Source: Halorubrum aethiopicum
Lineage (GTDB): Archaea > Halobacteriota > Halobacteria > Halobacteriales > Haloferacaceae
Assembly (NCBI RefSeq): GCF_001542905.1
Contig: NZ_LOAJ01000001.1
Location: 496,001-560,000, forward strand
DNA length: 64,000 bases
Direction of reading: 5' to 3'
Both the position numbers and the translations under genes were made by a program. The stretch's first letter is position 1, and every line of letters begins with the position of its first letter. The notes beneath the pieces were generated by a model. It saw nothing but the letters and a program-made list of their open reading frames with translations. It made no database searches and was not told where the DNA came from. This document shows, piece after piece, positions 1-8,161 of this stretch.

Positions 1-42
1 AAGGGTGGGGCCGAGACGACTAATAGCTCCCCGTTCCCGCAT
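1..42 (-). CDS. Possible start of a gene running off the left edge
   Basis: A minus-strand ATG at 42 opens a frame without stops to the edge (14 codons, MRERGAISRLGPTL). A TATA-like AGATATAAAG lies about 25 nt upstream on the same strand, the usual spacing for a leaderless haloarchaeal transcript. The fragment is too short to name a product. The promoter is the main support, and the call could be chance. Confidence 0.3.
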   Translation of the reverse strand, partial: MRERGAISRLGPTL

Positions 43-99
43 CGAACTGGACGTTCGTCGACTTTATATCTATCAGTGTGGCAGATTGATGACCGACAC

Positions 100-300
100 C
101 CGATCGAAGCGATCGTATCGCGGTCGGCGCGCGCCTCCGAGCGCCCGACGGGCGCGAGGAGCCCGCGCGAGGTCGCCGGCGCGACGCGCCGGCTGCCGGA
201 GAATCTCCGATTCTCGCTGGAGGCGGCGGCCCGGAGCGGCGTGCCCGCGACGGTCCGCCCGCCGAGGCTGGGGAGGCGTGAGGTGCGGTCGTAGAGCCGT
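100..300 (+). repeat. Dispersed structured repeat, copy A (right-truncated)
   Basis: First of five copies of a non-coding element in this window. It starts near a GGCGCGCGCC stretch, has a hairpin around GAGCGCCCGACGGGCGC, and ends with the conserved core GAGGCTGGGGAGGCGTGAGG (core 263-288). It lacks the right-hand blocks present in copies B and D (AAAGGGGCAGCC, GGCTGGGGCTTTG, CCAGCAACGATC), so it is truncated. The rest of the 43-379 gap holds no convincing gene. Long open frames here are GC-rich shadows. Confidence 0.75.
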
Positions 301-379
301 CCGCGGTCGGGACCTCGGCGGCCGTCACCGCGTCGGCAACGACGCCCGACCCGCTCGCCCGACCCACGACGACGATCCG

Positions 380-1006
380 CTACTCCAACATCCCGTCGTG
401 TTCGGCCAACAGCAACCCCTCCAGCGTCGCGTCGTTCGTCGGCGTCTCGCGCGCGATCGCGAGCGCCTCGTCGATCGGCACGGTCCGCGGGACGAGGAAT
501 TCATTGCTGTCGTGGTCGACGTCGACCGGCTCCAGTCCCTCCGCGAACACGTACCCCCGCCGGTGTCGCAACACGCCGGTCGAACACCACACCTCCTGGA
601 GCAGCGTCGTCGACGAGGGGGAAAAGCCCGTCTCCTCGGCGAGCTCGCGGGCCCCCGCGGCGGTGTAGGACTCGCCGGGCTCGACGATCCCGGCCGGCAG
701 CTCCAGCTGGGTGTTCCGCACCGTCGGGCGGTACTGCTCGACGAACAGGACCGCGTCGTCGGCGACCGCGACCACGACCGTCGCGGGCGGGAGCTCCGCC
801 CAGTAGTAGTTCTTCTCCGTCCCGTCGGGCTGTTCGACCCGGTCGTATCCCCCGACGAACCAGCCGGGGTCGTACTCGACGGCGACCTCCCGGACCGGCC
901 ACTCCGGCTCGCCCGGCAGCGAGTGGAGCCGCCCGTCGGAAAAGGCCGCCAGGTCGCGGAGGTCGCTCGCGGGGCGCTCGTCGTCCGCGGGAGCGTCGTC
1001 GCTCAT
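380..1006 (-). CDS. NUDIX hydrolase, ADP-ribose pyrophosphatase type
   Basis: Cytosolic hydrolase of nucleoside diphosphates linked to another moiety, most likely ADP-ribose or a related sugar nucleotide. The NUDIX box is clear (GESYTAAGARELAEETG), preceded by the strand pattern VLFVEQYRP and ELPAGIVEPG typical of the NudF/ADPRase branch. The protein has about 208 residues, the family's usual size, with a short acidic N-terminus. I chose the ATG at 1006 because it overlaps the stop of the upstream membrane-protein gene (ATGA), implying a two-gene operon. The exact substrate is not determinable from sequence. Confidence 0.9.
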   Translation of the reverse strand: MSDDAPADDERPASDLRDLAAFSDGRLHSLPGEPEWPVREVAVEYDPGWFVGGYDRVEQPDGTEKNYYWAELPPATVVVAVADDAVLFVEQYRPTVRNTQLELPAGIVEPGESYTAAGARELAEETGFSPSSTTLLQEVWCSTGVLRHRRGYVFAEGLEPVDVDHDSNEFLVPRTVPIDEALAIARETPTNDATLEGLLLAEHDGMLE

Positions 1007-1392
1007 GTCGGAGACTGCGTCACCTCGACGTAATACGTTTCGCCGTCGCGCTCGACGCGAACGCCGCCGTCGGTGCTCGCCGCCGGCGCGCGCCGAACGA
1101 GCGCGTCCACCTCGTCGAACGGGGTGTGGGTGAACCACTCCTTCATGCCGTACGGGCCCGTCAGGTACGGCTCCGAGCGGCCGTCGTCGCTCGCGATCGC
1201 ACCGGTCAAGAACGGGTAGCGCCGCTCGGAGAGGCCGGTGGCGTTCGCGGTCGGCTCGTCGGTCTCGATCGGCTCGGCGGTGAGGTAGTAGGGGTCGCCG
1301 CTCCCGAGGTAGCTCGGCAGCGCGCCCAGCGCCAGCAGCGCGAGCGCGACCACCGCGAGCGCGACGAGGAGGTTCCGCGTGACCGGGCGCAT
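1003..1392 (-). CDS. Small membrane-anchored protein, unknown function
   Basis: About 129 residues. An N-terminal hydrophobic segment (LLVALAVVALALLALGALPSY, approximately residues 8-28) is followed by a soluble, probably extracytoplasmic domain. I do not recognise a family. The ATG at 1392 places the hydrophobic segment directly after a short basic start (MRPVTRN), so the longer frame to 1500 is not preferred: it would cover the divergent promoter region. The stop overlaps the start of the NUDIX gene, so the two are probably cotranscribed. Confidence 0.7.
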   Translation of the reverse strand: MRPVTRNLLVALAVVALALLALGALPSYLGSGDPYYLTAEPIETDEPTANATGLSERRYPFLTGAIASDDGRSEPYLTGPYGMKEWFTHTPFDEVDALVRRAPAASTDGGVRVERDGETYYVEVTQSPT

Positions 1393-1498
1393 ACGCGAGC
1401 TAGGAGGCGGCGTCGAATACGGGTTTCGGCCGCGGACGGGCGTGGTCGAACCCGCCACCGGCCGACGCGCTTTAGCGCTCGGCGACCCTCCCCCAGAC

Positions 1499-2455
1499 AT
1501 GGAGTTCCGGTTCGAGCTGGCCCTCTGTGCGGCCCTCGAGTCGTCCGACCGCGTGGTCGCCCGACAGCTCGGCGCGGGCGTGACGCGACCGGGCGCGCGG
1601 ATCGTCGACGTCTGCGTGCTGACGCCGGGGCCGGGTTTCGACGCGCGGACCGGCCTGACGCCCGACCGGATCCCGGACGCGGCGATCGAGGCGCGCGTCG
1701 GCCCCGGCGAGGCGGTCCCGATCGCCGACGCGTTCGACCTCCCGCCGGAGCGGGCGAACGCGGTCGCCGACGCCGCCGTCGAGGCCGGCTACCTCGAGCG
1801 CGAGCGCCGCGGCGGGCGGCCGGTCGTGCGCGCGACCGCCCGCTACCCCGACGACTGGGTCGGGTCGCTGACCGCGATCGAGAACAAGCCCGACCTCGGG
1901 ACGCCCGGCGACCTGGCGGCCCAGCTCCGGTACGACGCCGCGCTCGGGCTCTTCGATCGGGTCGTGCTCGCGACCGCCTCCTACGTCACCCGCGCGCACC
2001 TCAACCGGATCCCCGACCCGGTCGGCGTCTGGCGGTTCGACCCGGAGACGGGCGAGCGCGAGGTGGTCCGGGAACCGATCCCACTCGACCCCGACGCGCC
2101 GGGCGTCGAGATCCGCGAGGAGCGGTCGCTCCGGACCGACGTCGCGCTCGTCTCTCCGGGGGCGAAGGCGCGGAAGCGCCGCCGGATCGCGGAGCGCGCC
2201 TACGGGAAGGGATGGCGACCGGAGCCGCCGGCGTGCGCACACGCGACGGCCACCGACGACGGTCGACCCTACTGCGAGCGGTTCGACCGCGTCGTCGATC
2301 CGGGTCGCGAGTGCGGCCCCGGCTGTCCCGAACGCGACCCCGCCGACCCGCCGCCGCTCGGCCGCGACCGCCTCCGCGACGAGCGGACGGCGTGGGTCGC
2401 GGACCCCGACGGCGACGGCCCGCGCAGGCAGTCGGGGCTCTCCCGATTTCGGTGA
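1499..2455 (+). CDS. DUF5787-like haloarchaeal protein
   Basis: A 318-residue soluble protein. The N-terminal half has a winged-helix-like region (DAFDLPPERANAVADAAVEAGYLE) followed by a core containing SLTAIENKPDLGTPGDL, which resembles nuclease-fold proteins of the DUF5787 group. The C-terminus has a possible metal site, CAHATATDDGRPYCERF with a later CGPGCPE, four cysteines in a spacing suggestive of an Fe-S or zinc centre. That pattern, together with ExK, would suit a restriction-like or PD-(D/E)XK enzyme, but this is inference. The ATG at 1499 sits in the divergent intergenic region shared with the membrane-protein gene. Confidence 0.75.
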   Translation: MEFRFELALCAALESSDRVVARQLGAGVTRPGARIVDVCVLTPGPGFDARTGLTPDRIPDAAIEARVGPGEAVPIADAFDLPPERANAVADAAVEAGYLERERRGGRPVVRATARYPDDWVGSLTAIENKPDLGTPGDLAAQLRYDAALGLFDRVVLATASYVTRAHLNRIPDPVGVWRFDPETGEREVVREPIPLDPDAPGVEIREERSLRTDVALVSPGAKARKRRRIAERAYGKGWRPEPPACAHATATDDGRPYCERFDRVVDPGRECGPGCPERDPADPPPLGRDRLRDERTAWVADPDGDGPRRQSGLSRFR

Positions 2456-2524
2456 GGCAGCTCGGTTGAAACACCCAGCAGGCGATACGTTCTATCCTGG
2501 AGCGGTCAGGACGGGCAAAGGAGT

Positions 2525-2930
2525 GAGCGATCGCCCGAGCGGTGGCGCGCCGGTGAGTGCCCGAAGGGCACGAACCCGACCGCGAGGGACGCGGTGAGCG
2601 CTCGGAGAGCGCGAACCGCGAGGCTGGGGAGGCGTGAGGTGCGGTTGCGGGGCTGTGCGGGGTGGGACTCAAAGGGGCAGCCGCGAGGGCGAAGGCGGCC
2701 GACGTAAGAACCGCAGGGAGCGAGTGAAACGAGCGACTGAGGAGCGTGGTTCGAGACGCCGGAGGCGTCTCGTCATCACGAAAGGCGCGAAGCGCCTTTC
2801 GAACGACAACGAGGCCCCCGAGTCCTCGCGGCTGGGGCTTTGAACTGGGTCTCGACAGTCGTGTCCACCGCGCCAGCAACGATCCTCTTCTATCCATCAG
2901 ATTCTCTCACGAAACCCCCGTACCACTAGC
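2525..2930 (+). repeat. Dispersed structured repeat, copy B (most complete)
   Basis: Most complete copy. Order of blocks: GGTGGCGCGCC; hairpin GTGCCCGAAGGGCAC; GCGAGGGACGC; hairpin GCGCTCGGAGAGCGC; core GAGGCTGGGGAGGCGTGAGG (2619-2644); GGGGCTGTGCGG; CAAAGGGGCAGCCGCGAGG; GAAACGAGCGACTGAG; hairpins GACGCCGGAGGCGTC and AAAGGCGCGAAGCGCCTTT; GGCTGGGGCTTTG; GCCAGCAACGATCC (about 2872-2884). The 2456-3071 gap contains this element and no credible gene. The 69-residue frame at 2634-2843 is basic, low-complexity and not kept open in other copies. Confidence 0.85.
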
Positions 2931-3071
2931 AACCTTCAGCGATCGACGGTTCCGAACGAACCCGGATCCAAGAAGGGGCGTCTCGACGACAACCGCGTCC
3001 GTCGAGACTCGACTCGATCGCCCGTCTCCAGTCGTGAGAACGCTTATACGGCAACGGAGGGATTCACGGGT

Positions 3072-3479
3072 ATGAACGGAATCGAAGACGTCTTCGTCGC
3101 CCGGCTGATGACGACCGACCTCCACACCGTGACCCCTGACACGCTCGTCGAGGACGCCGCGGCCGTCCTGCTCGACAACGACATCAGCTCCGCGCTCGTC
3201 GTCGAGGACGGCCGGCTGGTCGGGATCCTCACCACCACCGACTTCGTCGAGATCGTCGCGAAGAGCCAGCCCAAAGCCGAGACGACGGTCGAACGCTACA
3301 TGACCTCGGACCCGATCACGGCGGACGCACAGGACGCCGTCTCCGCGGTCGCCGCCACCATGATCGACCACGGGTTCCACCACGTCCCGGTCGTCGACGA
3401 CGAGGGGACGCCCATCGGGATCATCACCACCTCCGACTTCGCGGCGTACGTCTCCAGCTCCTCGCCGCTCGCGTCGTAG
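3072..3479 (+). CDS. Tandem CBS-domain protein
   Basis: A 135-residue stand-alone CBS pair (Bateman module) that would bind adenine nucleotides or similar ligands as a cytosolic sensor. CBS1 spans about residues 10-65 (MTTDLHTVTPDTLVEDAA, GRLVGILTTTDFVE) and CBS2 about 75-130 (MTSDPITADAQDAVSAVA, GTPIGIITTSDFA). No other domain is present. A TATA-like GCTTATACG at 3042-3050 lies about 26 nt upstream of the ATG, so the mRNA may be leaderless, although a GGAGG also lies at 3056-3060. The partner or target is unknown. Confidence 0.9.
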   Translation: MNGIEDVFVARLMTTDLHTVTPDTLVEDAAAVLLDNDISSALVVEDGRLVGILTTTDFVEIVAKSQPKAETTVERYMTSDPITADAQDAVSAVAATMIDHGFHHVPVVDDEGTPIGIITTSDFAAYVSSSSPLAS

Positions 3480-3585
3480 GCGACGCGGTCCGGTCACTCG
3501 TTCGGCCCCTCGCGCCCGCGTCCGCGAAATCGTCAAGATACACCCCTTCCTCGGGGGTATTACCGGTGGCGTCCCAACGGGAACC

Positions 3586-4956
3586 GTGAGCGACCACCTA
3601 CACCTCAACCTCTTCACGATGGCCTCCGTCGAGCACGTCTCGCCGGGGTCGTGGACGTATCCCGGCGACCGCTCGCCCGAGTACACCGACACGGAGTACT
3701 GGACCGAGGTCGCCCGCACCGCCGAGCGCGGCGGCTTCGACGCGGTGTTCTTCGCCGACGTCCGCGGGATCTACGACGTGTACGGCGGCGACCGCGAGAC
3801 CGCGGTCGAGCGCGCGGTCCAGACGCCGGCGAGCGACCCGCAGCTCGTCGTCCCCGCGATGGCCGCCGTCACCGACGAGCTGGGCTTCGCCGTCACGCGC
3901 TCGACGACCTACACCCATCCCTACCAGCTCGCCCGCGAGTTCTCGACGCTCGACCACCTCACCGACGGCCGGATCGCGATCAACGTCGTCACCTCCTATC
4001 TGGAGTCGGCCGCCGAGAACCTCGGGCTCGAGGAACGGATGGAGAAGGGCGAGCGGTACGACCGCGCCGACGAGTTCCTCGACGTCTGTTACGCGCTGTG
4101 GGAGGAGTCGTGGGCCGACGACGCCGTCGAGCGCGACCGCGACGCCGGGCGGTACACGGACCCCGAGAAGGTCCACACGATCGACCACGAGGGCGAGCAC
4201 TTCTCCGTGCCCGGCCCGCACGGCTGTGAGCCCTCGCCGCAGCGGACGCCGGTCGTCTACCAGGCCGGCTCGTCGGACCGCGGCCGGGAGTTCGCGGCCG
4301 CCAACGCGGAGGCGGTGTTCGCGAGCCAGCCGACCGAGGAGGGCGTCCGCGAGTACATGGAGGACGTGAAGGCGCGCGCGGCCGAACACGGGCGCGACCC
4401 CGAGAGCCTCCAGTTCTTCATCGGCGTCGTCCCGATCGTCGGCGAGACCGAGGCGGCCGCCGAGCAGAAACACGAGCGGTACCGCGACCACGTCGACGTC
4501 GAGGCGACGCTCGCGCTCCTCTCGGGCTTCCTCGACATGGACCTGTCCGATCTCGATCCCGACCGGAAGGTCGAACACATCGAGACCGACGCGATCCAGG
4601 GGACGATGAACGCGTTCACCCGCTCACAGCCCGACCGCGAGTGGACGGTCCGGGAGGTCGCGGAGTTCTGCGGGCTCGGGACCACGTCGCCGACGATCGT
4701 GGGCACGGCCGAGGACGTGGCCGACGAGCTGGCGTACTGGCACGAGGAGGTCGGCGTCGACGGCTTCAACGTGAAGGAGGTGGTCCGGCCCGACTCGCTC
4801 GTCGACTTCGTCGACCTCGTCGTCCCCGAACTGCGCGAGCGCGGGCTCCTCTCTCCCGCGGATGCCGACTCGCCGGGCGACACCCTCCGCGAGCGACTCC
4901 ACGGCGAGCCGGGGCCTCGACTCCGCGCGGACCACCCCGCACGCTCGTCCGAGTGA
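3586..4956 (+). CDS. Luciferase-like FMN/F420-dependent monooxygenase (NtaA/DszA type)
   Basis: A 456-residue member of the bacterial-luciferase superfamily, in the nitrilotriacetate/dibenzothiophene-sulfone/alkanesulfonate monooxygenase branch. Supporting motifs are the N-terminal HLNLFTM, the FDAVFFADV strand, GRIAINVVTSYLESAAENLGL, and VVYQAGSSDRGREFAA, which forms part of the flavin site in this group. It starts at a GTG (3586). It stands alone between a CBS gene and a repeat region with no adjacent reductase, so the flavin would be supplied from elsewhere. The substrate cannot be read from the sequence. Confidence 0.88.
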   Translation: MSDHLHLNLFTMASVEHVSPGSWTYPGDRSPEYTDTEYWTEVARTAERGGFDAVFFADVRGIYDVYGGDRETAVERAVQTPASDPQLVVPAMAAVTDELGFAVTRSTTYTHPYQLAREFSTLDHLTDGRIAINVVTSYLESAAENLGLEERMEKGERYDRADEFLDVCYALWEESWADDAVERDRDAGRYTDPEKVHTIDHEGEHFSVPGPHGCEPSPQRTPVVYQAGSSDRGREFAAANAEAVFASQPTEEGVREYMEDVKARAAEHGRDPESLQFFIGVVPIVGETEAAAEQKHERYRDHVDVEATLALLSGFLDMDLSDLDPDRKVEHIETDAIQGTMNAFTRSQPDREWTVREVAEFCGLGTTSPTIVGTAEDVADELAYWHEEVGVDGFNVKEVVRPDSLVDFVDLVVPELRERGLLSPADADSPGDTLRERLHGEPGPRLRADHPARSSE

Positions 4957-4990
4957 GGGGACCGTCGGCGGATCGGCGTCAGCGACCCCT

Positions 4991-5096
4991 ATCGTCGCCC
5001 CGATCGACGTTTCGACCCGCGCCGCCGGTCGACGTGTCGGCCCGCGCCGCCGGTCGACGTGTCGGCCCGCGCCGCCGGTCGATGTTCCGACCCGCG
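4991..5096. repeat. 25-bp tandem repeat, about four copies
   Basis: Unit beginning CCCGCGCCGCCGGTCGACGT repeats with an exact 25-bp period at 5016, 5041, 5066 and 5091; the outer copies are degenerate and a partial copy precedes the first. It follows the monooxygenase stop and is not part of a conserved gene. Each unit holds a GTCGAC palindrome. Confidence 0.9.
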
Positions 5097-5207
5097 TTGG
5101 CGTCCGGATCGCCAGGTTCCTCATGGTTATTAAGTAAACAGCTATCGTTAACACGTCGTATCTGCCGCCCCCGGCACCGTTAAGTGGTTCACGCGTCAGA
5201 CACCAGA

Positions 5208-5294
5208 TGACGCTTCGCTTGGAGGGCCGAAGCGTCAGCGGGGACCTACTGAACGACCCCGCGTGCCACCTTTTGTCGGCACGCGGGGTCGTTC
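5208..5294. other. Two strong hairpins; candidate ncRNA or bidirectional terminator
   Basis: Two inverted repeats lie back to back. TGACGCTTCG (5208-5217) pairs with CGAAGCGTCA (5228-5237) over a 10-nt loop. GAACGACCCCGCGTGCC (5251-5267) pairs perfectly over 17 bp with 5278-5294, with loop ACCTTTTGTC. They sit in the 4957-5334 non-coding stretch, just beyond the stop of the minus-strand dUTPase-like gene. A possible plus-strand promoter (TTATTAAG, about 5127-5134) lies upstream. The pair could be a terminator for that gene or a small structured RNA of its own. Confidence 0.6.
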
Positions 5295-5334
5295 GTTCCT
5301 TTCGAACCGCGAGCTACAGCCGCGTAACCGTCGT

Positions 5335-5808
5335 TTAGAGCCCCTCGGACTGGTAGTCGCCGTCGTACGTCCCGTCGTGGTCCGCGCGCGCGAGCACCAG
5401 CTGGGCGATCCGCGCGCCGGGTTCGACCTCGAGCGGGTGGCCGACGTCGAGCCGCCCCTCGCCGACGCCCTCGTAGCCGGCGTCCCAGACGGCCGTATCG
5501 AGCGTACACGAGTTGCGGAGCAGCGTCGACCGCGGGAGCACGAACCCGACGTGCCCCTCCGGGATCCGGACCGGCTCGCCGTACCGGACGACGTAGGTAC
5601 CGCGCTCGAGTCGATACGCGCCGTCGGCGACCGCGACCTCCTCCCGGTCGCCGACGCGTTTCCCGTCTCGACCGATCCGGCCCGCTTCGGCCTGTCGGAA
5701 GACGGCCCCCGCCGTGAGGTCGACCCCGTTCGGCTGTCGCTGTTCCGGCTCGAGCGTCGCGCCCGCGGCCTCCAGGGCGGCCGCGACGAACTCCCCCGAT
5801 TCGAACAT
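5335..5808 (-). CDS. dUTPase / dCTP-deaminase-like nucleotide hydrolase
   Basis: A 157-residue member of the trimeric dUTPase/dCTP deaminase fold, removing dUTP or making dUMP to keep uracil out of DNA. Motifs: PNGVDLTAG near residue 30, PRSTLLRN (motif 2), LDTAVWDAGYEG (motif 3, substrate binding) and ARIAQLVLAR (motif 4). The ATG at 5808 (MFESGEFV) fits the family start; the in-frame longer start adds a non-conserved proline/arginine run. Family members differ in being dUTPase, dCTP deaminase or bifunctional, and the sequence alone does not settle this. Confidence 0.85.
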   Translation of the reverse strand: MFESGEFVAAALEAAGATLEPEQRQPNGVDLTAGAVFRQAEAGRIGRDGKRVGDREEVAVADGAYRLERGTYVVRYGEPVRIPEGHVGFVLPRSTLLRNSCTLDTAVWDAGYEGVGEGRLDVGHPLEVEPGARIAQLVLARADHDGTYDGDYQSEGL

Positions 5809-5975
5809 GTCACTCCGGAGCCGCGGCGGGGGCAAAACCGTGTCGTCCGCGCGTCGCGAACGTCGAGAGACCCCGCCGACCGCCTCCCGTTCGGTGTGTC
5901 ATCACGGCCGCGTTCGCCCAATTCTTGCTGGATCCGGCGGTTCCACACGGACGATCCGGCGGAACACTCGCGGGT

Positions 5976-5983
5976 TTTATATT
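5976..5983 (+). promoter_or_regulatory. TATA box for aconitase
   Basis: TTTATATT centred about 29 nt before the ATG at 6009, inside otherwise GC-rich DNA. The spacing implies a leaderless or nearly leaderless transcript, and it decides the start against the longer in-frame extension. Confidence 0.7.
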
Positions 5984-6008
5984 CACGGGACGGCCATCTT
6001 CGACCGAT

Positions 6009-7991
6009 ATGGGAAAGACGATTACGGAGAAGATCCTCGACGATCACCTCGTCGAGGGCGAGCTGACTCCCGGAGAGGAGATCGGCATCGACATCGACCA
6101 AGTGCTCACACAGGACACCACGGGGACGATGGTCTGGCTCCAGTTCGAGGCGCTCGAGCTCGACGAGGTCCAGACCGAACTCGCCGCGCAGTACTGTGAC
6201 CACCAGACGTACCAGTTCGACTTCAAGAACACCGACGACCACCGCTTCCTCCGCTCGGCCGCCGGCACCTACGGCGCGTACTTCTCCCGGCCCGGCAACG
6301 GCATCTGCCACCAGGTCCACAAGGAGAACTTCGCCGCGCCCGGCAAGACGCTGCTCGGCTCCGACTCGCACACCCCGACGCCCGGCGGGCTGGGCCAGCT
6401 CGCGATCGGCGCGGGCGGGCTCGACATCGCCGTCGCGATGGGCGGCGGCCCCTACTACGTCGAGATGCCCGAGGTCGTCAACGTCCACCTCGAGGGCGAA
6501 CTCCCCGAGTGGGCGACCGCGAAGGACGTCGCGCTCCACCTGCTCGGCGAGCTGACCGTCAAGGGCGGCGTCGGCAAGATCTTCGAGTACACCGGCCCCG
6601 GCGCGGAGAAGCTCACCATCCCCGAGCGGACGACGATCACGAACCTCGGCACCGAACTGGGCGCCACCTCCTCGATCTTCGGCACCGACGAGAAGACGAG
6701 AGACTGGCTCGCGCGCCAGGACCGCGAGGAGGAGTTCGTCGAGCTCGAACCCGACGAGGACGCCGAGTACGCCGAGACGATCGAGGTCGACCTCGACGAG
6801 CTCGAGCCGCTCGTGGCCGCGCCGTCGATGCCCGACAACGTCGCCCCCGTGAGCGAGTACGAGGGCACCGACGTCGAGCAGGTCATCATCGGCTCCTGTA
6901 CGAACGGCGCCTACGAGGACATCCTCCCGAGCGCGAAGATGCTCGAGGGCCGCGAGGTCGACAGGGGGACCGAGATGATCGTCGCGCCCGGCTCCAAGCA
7001 GGCCTCCGAGATGCTGGCCCGCGAGGGGTGGACCGCGGAGATGATGGCGGCCGGCGTCAACTTCTCCGAGGCGACGTGCGGTGCCTGTATCGGCATCGGC
7101 CACGTGCCCGCCTCCGACTCCGTCTCGCTGCGCACCTTCAACCGTAACTTCGAGGGCCGCTCCGGCATCGAGGACGACTCCGTCTTCCTCTGTTCGCCCG
7201 AGGTCGCCACCGCGGCGGCGATCACCGGCGAGATCGTCGACCCGCGCGACCTGGCCGACGAGCTCGGCGACCTCGAGGCCCCCGGCCTCGAGATGGGGAC
7301 GAAGTACGGTCCCGGGATGGGGAGAGACGACTCCGACATCATCTCGCCCGACGAGGCCATCGACGACGGCCTCGTCAAGGGGCCGAACATCGGCGACGTG
7401 CCGATCAAGGACGGGATCGACGTGGACGGCGGCGAGGCCCTCCTCAAGATGGAGGATAACATCACCACCGACCACATCATCCCGGCGACGGCGGACATCC
7501 TGAAGTTCCGCTCGAACATCGAGAAGCTCTCGGAGTTCACGCTCTCGCGCGTCGACGACACGTTCGCGCAGCGCGCGCTCGACGCCGACGGCGGCGTCCT
7601 CGTCGCCGGCGAGAACTACGGACAGGGCTCCTCGCGCGAACACGCCGCCCTCTGTCCGATGTACCTCGGCATCGAGGCCGTCTTCGCGCAGAGCTTCGCG
7701 CGGATCCACAAGGCGAACCTGTTCAACTTCGGGATCGTCCCGCTCGCCATCGACGCGGAGACGTACGAGAAGATCGACCAGGGCGACGACATCGAGATCG
7801 TCGACGACGTGCCCGCGGGCGTCGACTCCGGCCAGACGGAGTTCACCGCACGCGTCAACGGCGACTGGGAGTTCACCGCCGAGCTCGACGCCTCCGAGCG
7901 CGAGCGCGACATCCTCGCGGCCGGCGGCAAGCTCTCGTGGGTCAAACAGCAGCACGACGGCGGCTCCGACGCCGCTCCCGCCGACGACTGA
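6009..7991 (+). CDS. acn: Aconitate hydratase
   Basis: TCA-cycle enzyme isomerising citrate to isocitrate through a [4Fe-4S] cluster. It has 660 residues, in the shorter mitochondrial-like/AcnA-X group used by haloarchaea. Visible motifs: LLGSDSHTPTPGGLG (substrate loop), IGSCTNGAYEDI with the first cluster cysteine, and ATCGACIGIGH with the two others. The swivel domain follows near residue 480 with TDHIIPATADILKF and GENYGQGSSREHAALCP, which carries the catalytic serine/arginine loop. The start follows from the TATA box. It is monocistronic and converges on the rpsG end of the ribosomal operon. Confidence 0.97.
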   Translation: MGKTITEKILDDHLVEGELTPGEEIGIDIDQVLTQDTTGTMVWLQFEALELDEVQTELAAQYCDHQTYQFDFKNTDDHRFLRSAAGTYGAYFSRPGNGICHQVHKENFAAPGKTLLGSDSHTPTPGGLGQLAIGAGGLDIAVAMGGGPYYVEMPEVVNVHLEGELPEWATAKDVALHLLGELTVKGGVGKIFEYTGPGAEKLTIPERTTITNLGTELGATSSIFGTDEKTRDWLARQDREEEFVELEPDEDAEYAETIEVDLDELEPLVAAPSMPDNVAPVSEYEGTDVEQVIIGSCTNGAYEDILPSAKMLEGREVDRGTEMIVAPGSKQASEMLAREGWTAEMMAAGVNFSEATCGACIGIGHVPASDSVSLRTFNRNFEGRSGIEDDSVFLCSPEVATAAAITGEIVDPRDLADELGDLEAPGLEMGTKYGPGMGRDDSDIISPDEAIDDGLVKGPNIGDVPIKDGIDVDGGEALLKMEDNITTDHIIPATADILKFRSNIEKLSEFTLSRVDDTFAQRALDADGGVLVAGENYGQGSSREHAALCPMYLGIEAVFAQSFARIHKANLFNFGIVPLAIDAETYEKIDQGDDIEIVDDVPAGVDSGQTEFTARVNGDWEFTAELDASERERDILAAGGKLSWVKQQHDGGSDAAPADD

Positions 7992-8130
7992 ACGCGGAGC
8001 CGCGCTCCGGGTTCTCCGTTTCTCTCCTCTCTTTCGTCCGTTCCCCCGAGCGACCGCTCTCCGTGATCGTCGACGGGAGTACGTCTCCACGGCGCGGCCG
8101 CTCACGGTTTCGAGAACTCGAGAAATGGAA

Positions 8131-8142
8131 CGAAAAACCGCC
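8131..8142 (-). terminator. Probable terminator of the rpsL-rpsG end
   Basis: On the minus strand, CGGTTTTTCG follows a GC-rich stretch about 20 nt after the rpsG stop, as expected for archaeal T-tract termination. Confidence 0.45.
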
Positions 8143-8161
8143 CGTCGCTCGGTCGCCCGCG

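Noticed and set aside
2634-2843. Basic 69-residue frame within repeat copy B
   Set aside because: The frame is broken in the other copies although the DNA is conserved, so selection is not on this peptide.
5108-5135. Sequence CCATGAGGAACC shared (inverted) with 36388-36399, near TATA-like bases in both places
   Set aside because: A single 12-nt match in 64 kb is expected by chance many times over, and orientation to genes differs.
5235-8105. A 956-codon minus-strand open frame opposite aconitase
   Set aside because: It is the antisense shadow of aconitase and the dUTPase-like gene; high GC and G/C third positions keep antisense frames open. The product is low-complexity and has no family features.
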